Shown one piece after another: positions 1 to 6,324 of a stretch of 10,041 bases of DNA (positions within the stretch are counted from its first letter, which is position 1; the number at the start of each line of letters is the position of its first letter). The stretch is from NCBI GenBank assembly GCA_002315475.1, contig DCGI01000020.1, positions 28,647 to 38,687 of the forward strand, read 5' to 3'. A program made the position numbers and the translations under genes. The notes under the pieces were generated by a model. It did no database searches, was not told the origin of the DNA, and worked only from the letters and a program-made list of their open reading frames with translations. Source of the stretch: Christensenella sp. UBA1782 (GTDB taxonomy: Bacteria; Bacillota; Clostridia; Christensenellales; DTU072).

Positions 1-1724
1 AAGTTTGCCACTACCAACGTGGTTTCCGTTTGTCCGAAACCTTCCATGAGCCGTATGCCCGTCGCCTTGTGCCATTGATAATACACTTCGGGGTTCAAAG
101 CTTCGCCGGCGATGGTGGAATACTTGATAGAGGATAAATCGTATTTTACTAAATTTTCTTTAATAAAGAATCGGTAAATGGTGGGCGGTGCACAAAAGGT
201 CGTAATGCGATATTTAGCGAAAAGCTCCAAGACGTCGCTTGCGTTAAATTTATTAAAATCGTATACGAAGACTGCCGTTTCGCAAAGCCATTGTCCGTAC
301 AGTTTGCCCCATAACGCTTTTCCCCATCCGGTATCCGCCATGGTAAAATGTAAACCGTTCGGATCGACGTTATGCCAATATTTTGCGGTAATGTAATGTC
401 CGAGAGGATATTTGTAAGAATGCGTTGCTATTTTCGGATACCCCGTCGTTCCGCTGGTGAAGAACATAATCATATCGTCTTCTCCGCAGGGAGAATCGGG
501 TTTGCGGGGAAAACTGTTCGGGAAAGAGGAGTATTCTTCGTTAAAACAGTGCCAACCGTCTTTCGTGCCGTTGACGATAATTTTTGTCAAAGGATGTGCG
601 TAGATGGCTTCCGCTTTGTCCACTTCGGTTGCCGTTTCGCCGTCCGCCGTACAAACGACGGCTTGAACGCCGGCGGCTTTGAAACGGTAGGTGAAATCGT
701 GTTCGACCAAAAGATTGGTCGCGGGTATGGCTACGGCGCCGATTTTATGCAGAGCAAGGATGGAAAACCAGAATTGAAAATGCCGTTTTAGCACCAACAT
801 GACTTTGTCGCCCTTTTTTATGCCGAGAGAAACAAAATAATGGGCGGTTCGGTTCACGTTTTCGGCGATTTCCGAAAAGGTGAAGAATCTATCGTTTTTA
901 TCGTTGTCGACGTAGACCATTGCCCGTTTGTTCGGACATTTTTCGGCGAGTTTGTCGATAACGTCGAAAGCGAAATTGAATTCGTTTTCGTGTTCGAACC
1001 GAACGGATGCGAGAGAACCGTTTTCGTGTAACGTGGTTTTTACGAAGGGTTCGGCAACGGGTGCGGTGAGCTTTGCCAAATCGGTATTACAGAAGCAACT
1101 GGACGGAGCGTCCATTTCTTTATACTGACTGTCTTCCTGCGGATTCATGACGATGGCGTAGATGGTACAACTTTCACCGCCGAGCGCGATTTCGTCGTGG
1201 GGGGTGGAAGAGTCGTAATATATCGAATCGCCTTCGTGCAGAATTTCGCTGTTTTCACCGAGAACCATTTTGAGCGTTCCCGATACGACGATATCCAATT
1301 CCTGACCGATATGGGTGGAAAAATGCGGAGGTTTGCTGAGTGCTTCTTCCGAATAAGGAATCTTTACCAAGAAGGGTTCGGCAAGCTTATCTTTGAAGAG
1401 GGGGGCGAGTCGGTAGTATTCGAAACCCTTTCTGCGGACGATGGGCATGCCTTCGTTTTTTCTCGTCACCGTATACGTGGAAAGAATGGGACTTTGTCCT
1501 TCCATAATATCGGTAATCTCGACGTTACAAAGTTGAGCGATTTTATAAATAAAAGAAAAGCTGAAATCTACCGTCCCGTTTTCAAGAGCGCGATATTCTT
1601 CCAACGATATACTCAGTTTTTCGGCGGCTTCCCGTTCGGTAATTCCTACCGCCTCCCGAGCCGTTCGGATACGTTTGGCGACATCAACGATTTTACTGCC
1701 GATTGTTCCTTTGTTTCCTGTCAT
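1..1724 (-). CDS. XRE-HTH / cupin / acyl-CoA synthetase fusion protein (3' end beyond window)
   Basis: Reading the minus strand from the ATG at 1724 gives 574 uninterrupted codons to the window edge. Residues about 12-75 form an XRE-type helix-turn-helix. Residues about 115-193 form a cupin, with H137, E142, the GDSIYYDSS stretch at 165 and H176. From about 245 onward it is an AMP-binding acyl-CoA synthetase: P-loop TSGTTGYPK at 423-431, the ADTGW segment at 463-467 followed by WGKLYGQW, as in the medium-chain acyl-CoA synthetase subfamily, and GFGQTETT at 562-569. The enzyme should form an acyl-adenylate from a carboxylic acid and ATP and pass it to CoA. The rest of the adenylation domain and the C-terminal lysine domain lie outside the window. 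The start is set by AAGGAG five bases upstream. Expression is under a T-box leader. The acid used cannot be read from the sequence; a branched short-chain acid is inferred from the leader. HTH-cupin and ligase are more usually separate genes. Confidence 0.93.
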   Translation of the reverse strand, partial: MTGNKGTIGSKIVDVAKRIRTAREAVGITEREAAEKLSISLEEYRALENGTVDFSFSFIYKIAQLCNVEITDIMEGQSPILSTYTVTRKNEGMPIVRRKGFEYYRLAPLFKDKLAEPFLVKIPYSEEALSKPPHFSTHIGQELDIVVSGTLKMVLGENSEILHEGDSIYYDSSTPHDEIALGGESCTIYAIVMNPQEDSQYKEMDAPSSCFCNTDLAKLTAPVAEPFVKTTLHENGSLASVRFEHENEFNFAFDVIDKLAEKCPNKRAMVYVDNDKNDRFFTFSEIAENVNRTAHYFVSLGIKKGDKVMLVLKRHFQFWFSILALHKIGAVAIPATNLLVEHDFTYRFKAAGVQAVVCTADGETATEVDKAEAIYAHPLTKIIVNGTKDGWHCFNEEYSSFPNSFPRKPDSPCGEDDMIMFFTSGTTGYPKIATHSYKYPLGHYITAKYWHNVDPNGLHFTMADTGWGKALWGKLYGQWLCETAVFVYDFNKFNASDVLELFAKYRITTFCAPPTIYRFFIKENLVKYDLSSIKYSTIAGEALNPEVYYQWHKATGIRLMEGFGQTETTLVVAN

Positions 1725-1741
1725 AAATTCTCCTTATATAT

Positions 1742-1771
1742 AAAAAAAGTCCTCTCAATTTTTGAGACGAC
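1742..1771 (-). terminator. Intrinsic terminator of the T-box leader
   Basis: On the minus strand GTCGTCTCAA (1771-1762) pairs with TTGAGAGGAC (1758-1749) around a three-base loop, with one G-G mismatch, and runs into seven U at 1748-1742. It ends seven bases before the AAGGAG site of the fusion gene. Its 5' arm contains the UCGUCUCAA that the antiterminator needs, so the two folds compete. Confidence 0.9.
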
Positions 1772-1949
1772 ATAATTTTTATCGTGGTACCACTCAAATT
1801 ACGTTACCCGCTCGGGCAACGTCGCTTGTATCAAAATCTCGTTTTTGCGGACGGAACCGTCTACTGCTTTCCCGATGAAAGGTTCTTGGTTCGGCTCGGA
1901 AGTGATGCTTCTTATGACAAGAAGGTCTTCGTCATAGCTTTTTTAAGTT
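1742..1949 (-). promoter_or_regulatory. T-box riboswitch leader, ultrashort Stem I, probable AUC (Ile) specifier
   Basis: On the minus strand the leader shows T-box elements in order. Stem I (1938-1893) has a kink-turn-like base (AUGA opposite CGAGC), a GAAG/CUUC helix (1930-1927 with 1902-1899) and a CUUCUU/AAGAAG hairpin (1924-1919 with 1913-1908). The unpaired 3' side reads C-AUC-A, so AUC at 1906-1904 aligns with the specifier position of known leaders such as glyQS. Stem II is CUUUC/GAAAG (1881-1877 with 1871-1867), followed by the conserved AGUAG at 1865-1861. GAACC (1892-1888) can pair with GGUUC (1858-1854), as a Stem IIA/B pseudoknot would. A 9-bp hairpin at 1822-1801 is Stem III. 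The bulge UGGUACC precedes ACGA. UUUGAG/CUCAAA and ACGA/UCGU form the antiterminator, exclusive of the terminator. UGGU demands discriminator A, as tRNA-Ile has. Uncharged tRNA should allow read-through into the downstream fusion gene. Confidence 0.88.
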
Positions 1950-1955
1950 AAAAAC

Positions 1956-1984
1956 AGTATAACATTCCGCTTTTTTGTTGTCAA
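1956..1984 (-). promoter_or_regulatory. Sigma-A promoter of the T-box / ligase transcript
   Basis: On the minus strand TTGACA (1984-1979) is followed after exactly 17 bases by TATACT (1961-1956). A start near 1949 would give a leader of about 225 bases, consistent with the T-box fold found downstream. Confidence 0.88.
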
Positions 1985-2004
1985 ATAAAAATAATCAACA
2001 AAAA
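1972..2004. repeat. Perfect 9-bp inverted repeat between divergent promoters
   Basis: TTTTTGTTG at 1972-1980 and CAACAAAAA at 1996-2004 are exact reverse complements separated by 15 bases. The element covers the -35 box of the minus-strand promoter and ends five bases before the -35 box of the hydrogenase promoter. AAAAATAAT also occurs directly repeated at 1987-1995 and 2000-2008. It may be an operator, but the AT-rich composition makes chance pairing plausible. Confidence 0.4.
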
Positions 2005-2008
2005 TAAT

Positions 2009-2038
2009 TTGTCACGAAAAACGTTTTTATGGTATGAT
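2009..2038 (+). promoter_or_regulatory. Promoter of the hydrogenase operon
   Basis: TTGTCA at 2009-2014 and TATGAT at 2033-2038 are separated by 18 bases, with a TG one base upstream of the -10 box (extended -10). The first gene starts 35 bases beyond the -10 box. An AAAGGAG ribosome site at 2054-2060 lies 12 bases before the ATG at 2073, rather wide, with a run of eight T between. Confidence 0.75.
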
Positions 2039-2072
2039 AAAATAGACAAATAGAAAGGAGAGTTTTTTTTCT

Positions 2073-2588
2073 ATGGGTAAAATAAACTGTACGACGGTTG
2101 CCTTTCGCGGGACGCCGGAACAAGAAAAAGAACTGCGAGAAAAATTACAGGAAACGAAAAAAATGCAAGGCGGGTTAATGCCGTCGTTGCAGGCGGCGCA
2201 GGAGATATACGGCTATCTTCCCGTCGAGGTGCAAAAAATCGTGGCGGAAGAACTGCATCTGTCTTTGGAAGAAGTTTTCGGCGTGTCCACTTTTTACGCA
2301 CAGTTTTCCCTCAATCCGAAAGGGGAAACAGCCATATCCGTTTGTCTGGGGACGGCGTGTTACGTTAAAGGTTCGGGAGATATAATGGCGAGGATAGAGA
2401 GAGAATTGGGTTTGACGGAAGGGACGACTTCCGCCGACGGAAAATACTCTTTATCGGCGACGCGTTGTATAGGCTGTTGCGGACTGGCTCCCGTCTTGAC
2501 GGTGAACGGAGAAGTATACGGAAGACTTGTTCCCGACGACGTACCGAAGATTTTGGCGAAATATAAAAACGAAGGGGGCAGTTTATGA
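2073..2588 (+). CDS. hydC: NuoE/HydC-like [2Fe-2S] subunit of trimeric [FeFe] hydrogenase
   Basis: This 171-residue protein belongs to the 24-kDa NADH dehydrogenase (NuoE) family, thioredoxin-like [2Fe-2S] ferredoxins. The N-terminal half (about 15-80) is the usual helical bundle. Cluster ligands are C91 and C96 (CLGTAC) and C132 and C136 (in RCIGCCGLAP), the standard C-x4-C...C-x3-C pattern. Length is normal for HydC/HndA. In bifurcating hydrogenases this small cytoplasmic subunit sits next to the flavin subunit HydB as part of the electron path. Its stop overlaps the start of the next gene (ATGA, 2585-2588), indicating translational coupling. First gene of a hydC-hydB-hydA operon. The symbol is by homology and order; HndA would be the equivalent name in the NADP-reducing Hnd system. 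Confidence 0.94.
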   Translation: MGKINCTTVAFRGTPEQEKELREKLQETKKMQGGLMPSLQAAQEIYGYLPVEVQKIVAEELHLSLEEVFGVSTFYAQFSLNPKGETAISVCLGTACYVKGSGDIMARIERELGLTEGTTSADGKYSLSATRCIGCCGLAPVLTVNGEVYGRLVPDDVPKILAKYKNEGGSL

Positions 2589-4459
2589 AAACGATTGCCG
2601 CATTGCAACAAATTTATGAGAATATGCAAGAGACGCTTGCCGTCCGACAGGGGAACGCCGGAAAAAGGCAAATCCTTATATGTGGCGGAACGGGCTGTAC
2701 TTCCAACCATAGTGACGATATTGCCGCCACGTTCGATAGGCTGCTTACCGAGGAAAAGTTACAAGATAAAGCGGAAATCGTCCGTACCGGATGTTTCGGC
2801 TTGTGTGCGGTGGGACCTATCGTGATTATTTATCCCGAAGGAACTTTTTACAGTTGCGTCAAAAAGGAAGACGTAGCCGAATTGGTGGAACAGCATATTA
2901 AAAAGGGAGAAATCGTAACGAGGCTCGTACATAAGGAAACGGATCCTTCGGTGACGACTTTGGCACAGTCAAACTTTTATAAAAAGCAGACGAAAGTCGC
3001 TTTGCGGAACTGCGGAGTCATCAATCCCGAACGAATCGACGAATATATCGGCAGAGAGGGATATAAGGCTTTGATAAAAGTTCTGACCGAAATGACGCCC
3101 GCCGAAGTCATTGACGTTATTACCAAATCGGGATTACGCGGGAGAGGGGGTGCGGGATTCCCGACGGGACGAAAATGGTCTTTTGCCGCCGCACAACCGG
3201 GTGCAATCAAGTACGTTTGTTGCAACGCCGACGAAGGCGATCCCGGTGCGTTCATGGATCGTTCCGTTTTGGAAGGGGATCCGCACGCCGTTTTGGAAGC
3301 CATGGCGATAGCGGGGTATGCCATCGGTTCTCATAACGGTTTTATCTATTGCCGAGCCGAATACCCCATTGCGGTGAAGAGAATACAGGTGGCGGTAAAG
3401 CAGGCAAAAGAATACGGCTTGCTCGGACAAAATATATTGGGTACGGGGTTTGACTTCGATATAGAAGTTCGACTCGGTGCCGGTGCGTTCGTATGCGGAG
3501 AAGAAACCGCTTTGATGACCAGTATAGAAGGGCACAGAGGGGAACCGAGACCTCGTCCGCCTTTCCCCGCCATCAAAGGACTTTTCGGGAAACCCACCAT
3601 TCTGAATAACGTGGAAACCTACGCCAACGTAGCGCAGATTATCCTAAAAGGTGCCGATTGGTTTGCTTCCATGGGCACGGAAAAGTCCAAAGGAACGAAA
3701 GTTTTTGCGCTCGGCGGGAAAATAACCAACACCGGTTTGGTGGAAATTCCGATGGGAACCACGTTGCGAACGGTGATAGAAGATATAGGCGAAGGGGTTC
3801 CGAACGGAAAAAAGTTCAAAGCGGCGCAGACGGGAGGACCTTCGGGCGGTTGTATACCCGCCGAGCACTTCGACATACCGATCGACTACGATAATCTGAT
3901 TTCTATCGGTTCCATGATGGGTTCGGGCGGTATGATCGTCATGGACGAGGAAAACTGCATGGTGGATATAGCAAAATTCTTCTTGGAGTTTACGGTGGAC
4001 GAAAGTTGCGGAAAGTGTACCCCTTGTCGGGTGGGCGTAAGAAGACTTTTGGAATACGTAACGAAAATTTCCGAAGGGACGGCGACCATGCAGGATCTGG
4101 AAGACATGGAAGAACTATGCTACTATATTAAAGATAACGCTTTATGCGGACTGGGGCAAACGGCACCCAATCCCGTTCTGTCGACTTTGCGATATTTCCG
4201 CAAAGAATACGAAGCGCATATCTTGGAAAAACGTTGTCCTGCCGGCGTTTGTAAGAAACTGATTACTTTCTCTATCGATCAAGATAAGTGTATCGGGTGC
4301 GGACTCTGTTCGAAGGGGTGCCCCGTAAAAGCTATTTCCCGTACCGACTATATTGCGACGGGGCACAAACTGGCTTCTTTCCAAGTAGACGGAACGGCTT
4401 GTGTGAAATGCGGAGCTTGTAAAGATACCTGCCGAATCAAGGCAATCGTGAAGAAATAG
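2585..4459 (+). CDS. hydB: NuoF/HydB-like FMN- and NAD(P)H-binding subunit of trimeric hydrogenase
   Basis: The 624-residue protein has all expected modules in order. An N-terminal thioredoxin-like [2Fe-2S] domain uses C33, C38, C70 and C74. The NuoF core carries the glycine-rich GRGGAGFPTGRKW at 186-198 and NADEGDPGAF from 214, which bind NAD(P)H and FMN. An SLBB-like stretch follows, then a [4Fe-4S] site of C475, C478, C481 and C521. The C-terminus is a two-cluster ferredoxin with C569/C572/C575/C579 and C606/C609/C612/C616. C551 and C556 are additional cysteines before the ferredoxin domain. This is the subunit where NAD(P)H meets the enzyme and where electron bifurcation or confurcation with ferredoxin is placed in HydABC enzymes. 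NAD versus NADP preference cannot be read here. It overlaps the previous gene by four bases; the ribosome site is a G-rich AAGGGGG at 2572-2578. Confidence 0.95.
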   Translation: MKTIAALQQIYENMQETLAVRQGNAGKRQILICGGTGCTSNHSDDIAATFDRLLTEEKLQDKAEIVRTGCFGLCAVGPIVIIYPEGTFYSCVKKEDVAELVEQHIKKGEIVTRLVHKETDPSVTTLAQSNFYKKQTKVALRNCGVINPERIDEYIGREGYKALIKVLTEMTPAEVIDVITKSGLRGRGGAGFPTGRKWSFAAAQPGAIKYVCCNADEGDPGAFMDRSVLEGDPHAVLEAMAIAGYAIGSHNGFIYCRAEYPIAVKRIQVAVKQAKEYGLLGQNILGTGFDFDIEVRLGAGAFVCGEETALMTSIEGHRGEPRPRPPFPAIKGLFGKPTILNNVETYANVAQIILKGADWFASMGTEKSKGTKVFALGGKITNTGLVEIPMGTTLRTVIEDIGEGVPNGKKFKAAQTGGPSGGCIPAEHFDIPIDYDNLISIGSMMGSGGMIVMDEENCMVDIAKFFLEFTVDESCGKCTPCRVGVRRLLEYVTKISEGTATMQDLEDMEELCYYIKDNALCGLGQTAPNPVLSTLRYFRKEYEAHILEKRCPAGVCKKLITFSIDQDKCIGCGLCSKGCPVKAISRTDYIATGHKLASFQVDGTACVKCGACKDTCRIKAIVKK

Positions 4460-4471
4460 GAGGAAGCGGCA

Positions 4472-6208
4472 ATGAGTACGGTACGTTTAACGATAAACGG
4501 TCAGCCTTGCGAAGCGGAAGCGGGGATGACGATTTTGGATGCGGCGAGAAGCATCGGTATCAAAATCCCCACCTTGTGTTATCTTCGGGAGATAAACGAG
4601 ATCGGCGCTTGCAGAGTCTGCGTGGTGGAAGTGAAAGGTGCGAGAACCTTAGTCGCTTCCTGCGTGTATCCCGTTTCGGAAGGCATGGAAGTGTTTACCA
4701 ATACCGAAAGAGTCTTAAAAAGTCGGAAGATGACGGTAGAACTGCTTCTCTCCAATCACGACAAAAAGTGTTTGTCGTGCGTGCGGAGCGGGAATTGCGA
4801 ATTGCAGGAACTGAGCCGACAACTCGGGTGTGACGATCAAAAATATAAAGGAAAAGTGCAACGCTTTGCTTTGGACGCGTCGACGCCGTATTTGATTCGG
4901 GATAATAATAAGTGTATCCTATGTCGTCGGTGTGTGGCGGCGTGCGAAAAAGTACAGGGTATCGGTGTCATCGGTGCGAACGGCAGAGGATTCGATACCG
5001 AAATCGGAAGTTACTTTTTGAAAAACCTTTCCGAAGTCAACTGCGTGGGGTGCGGACAATGTATAGCCGTTTGTCCGACGGGAGCTTTGCGGGAAAAGAG
5101 TGAAGGGGATGAGGTACTGCGTGCTTTGCAAAATCCTCAAAAATACGTTGTGTTCGGAACGGCTCCTTCCGTCCGCGTGGGCTTAGGCGAAGAATTCGGA
5201 TTTGCCGACGGAACGGACGTCGAGGGCAAAATGGTCGCCTCGATTCGCCGTTTGGGTGCCGACGCCGTTTTTGACGTGGACTTTGCGGCGGATCTTACCG
5301 TCATGGAAGAAGGGTACGAGTTTTTGAACAGATTGCAAAACGAAGGCGTACTTCCCATGATGACGTCTTGTTCTCCCGCGTGGATCAAGTTCGTAGAGCA
5401 TAACTATCCCGCACTTATTCCCAACCTTTCCACTTGCAAATCTCCTCAACAAATGTTCGGAGCGACGGTAAAAACCTACTACGCCGAAAAGACGGGCAGA
5501 AAACCCGAAGACGTCGTCGTGGTCAGCGTAATGCCCTGTACGGCAAAAAAATTCGAGAAAGAAAGAAAAAATCAAGCGGCGGCGGGAGTACCCGACGTCG
5601 ACTACGTCCTGACGACGAGAGAACTCGCCGCACTGTTACGAAAGCAGGGGATTCTGTTTGCATCGTTGCCCGATGAAAGTTTCGACGCACCGCTCGGTAT
5701 CTCTACGGGTGCGGGCGTTCTTTTCGGGGTAAGCGGAGGCGTCATGGAAGCGGCACTACGTACGGTGTCCGAAGTCATCGAAGGAAAACCCACGCCAATC
5801 GTCTTTTCCGAAGTCAGAGGGACGGAGGGGATTCGAGAAGCCGATTTTGCATTTGCGGGAAAGAAAGTAAAAGTGGCGGTGGCAAGCAGTTTATCCAAAG
5901 CCAAAATCCTTTGCGAAGAAATAAAGAACGGAAACAGTCGGTATGCCTTTATCGAAATCATGTCATGTCCCGGCGGCTGCGTCAACGGCGGAGGACAACC
6001 GATAAAAACGGCGGACGAAAGGAATTTCGGTAGTTTTGTCGTCGACAGAACGGAAAGCGTATTGAAAAACGATGAACGTTCGACCTTGCGTAAAAGTCAC
6101 GAAAATCCCGTCGTACAGGAACTGTACGCAAGTTATTTCGGCTCGCCGAACAGCGAAAAAGCACATGAAGTTTTGCATACGACGTACGAACAAAGACCGA
6201 AGTATTAA
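4472..6208 (+). CDS. hydA: [FeFe] hydrogenase catalytic subunit HydA (trimeric, bifurcating type)
   Basis: The 578-residue protein reduces protons or oxidises H2 at an H-cluster. Accessory clusters come first: [2Fe-2S] with C36, C47, C50 and C64; a His-Cys [4Fe-4S] with H96, C100, C103 and C109; and two [4Fe-4S] with C148/C151/C154/C158 and C191/C194/C197/C201. The H-domain has motif L1 TSCSPAW at 298-304, L2 MPCTAKKFE at 354-362 and L3 with C499 and C503 (SCPGGCVNGGGQP). The small-subunit-like tail ends in HEVLHTTY (565-572). L1 has serine where the usual TSCCPxW has its second cysteine. No extra C-terminal [2Fe-2S] domain is present. AGGAGG at 4458-4463 overlaps the hydB stop and lies eight bases from the ATG. 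Cluster content and the hydC-hydB neighbours favour the cytoplasmic NAD(P)H/ferredoxin-linked type. Maturases HydE, HydF and HydG are not in the window. Confidence 0.96.
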   Translation: MSTVRLTINGQPCEAEAGMTILDAARSIGIKIPTLCYLREINEIGACRVCVVEVKGARTLVASCVYPVSEGMEVFTNTERVLKSRKMTVELLLSNHDKKCLSCVRSGNCELQELSRQLGCDDQKYKGKVQRFALDASTPYLIRDNNKCILCRRCVAACEKVQGIGVIGANGRGFDTEIGSYFLKNLSEVNCVGCGQCIAVCPTGALREKSEGDEVLRALQNPQKYVVFGTAPSVRVGLGEEFGFADGTDVEGKMVASIRRLGADAVFDVDFAADLTVMEEGYEFLNRLQNEGVLPMMTSCSPAWIKFVEHNYPALIPNLSTCKSPQQMFGATVKTYYAEKTGRKPEDVVVVSVMPCTAKKFEKERKNQAAAGVPDVDYVLTTRELAALLRKQGILFASLPDESFDAPLGISTGAGVLFGVSGGVMEAALRTVSEVIEGKPTPIVFSEVRGTEGIREADFAFAGKKVKVAVASSLSKAKILCEEIKNGNSRYAFIEIMSCPGGCVNGGGQPIKTADERNFGSFVVDRTESVLKNDERSTLRKSHENPVVQELYASYFGSPNSEKAHEVLHTTYEQRPKY

Positions 6209-6214
6209 AAAAAT

Positions 6215-6243
6215 GCCGCGAAATTGTTTTTCGTGGCTTTTTT
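6215..6243 (+). terminator. Intrinsic terminator after the hydrogenase operon
   Basis: GCCGCGAAA (6215-6223) pairs with TTTCGTGGC (6229-6237) with one G-U pair and a five-base loop, followed by six T. It begins seven bases after the hydA stop, so the operon ends here. Confidence 0.92.
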
Positions 6244-6257
6244 ATGAAGATTCGGTC

Positions 6258-6287
6258 TTGACAAAAGCCATAGAATTGTGTTAAATT
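6258..6287 (+). promoter_or_regulatory. Promoter of the large lipoprotein gene
   Basis: A perfect TTGACA at 6258-6263 is followed after 17-18 bases by TTAAAT or TAAATT (6281-6287), the latter with an upstream TG. The -10 is weaker than the -35. A strong AAGGAGG at 6314-6320 lies four bases before the ATG at 6325. Confidence 0.75.
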
Positions 6288-6324
6288 ATAAAAAAGAAAA
6301 AGACTATCCAAACAAGGAGGATAT

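Noticed and set aside
178..1775. Several plus-strand open frames (up to 192 codons at 1197-1775).
   Set aside because: They lie antisense to the continuous minus-strand fusion gene, have no recognisable domains or suitable ribosome sites, and one runs into the T-box terminator.
1784..1793. Palindrome GTGGTACCAC as a protein operator.
   Set aside because: It is the T-box UGGUACC bulge with flanking bases, in the correct place before the terminator; the palindrome is incidental.
1801..1822. 9-bp hairpin as an independent terminator.
   Set aside because: No U-tract follows on either strand; it fits T-box Stem III.
1914..1940. Alternative long hairpin pairing TATGAC with GTCATA in the leader.
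   Set aside because: It would bury the specifier-loop helices; the kink-turn and CUUCUU/AAGAAG arrangement fits T-box architecture better, though the alternative cannot be excluded without covariation.
1971..2014. Rex (redox repressor) operator in front of the hydrogenase operon.
   Set aside because: No TTGTTAA-N4-TTAACAA-like site is present; the inverted repeat seen has 15-base spacing and different arms.
6072..6284. 70-codon frame crossing the end of hydA.
   Set aside because: It starts inside hydA and reads through the terminator hairpin; no family resemblance.
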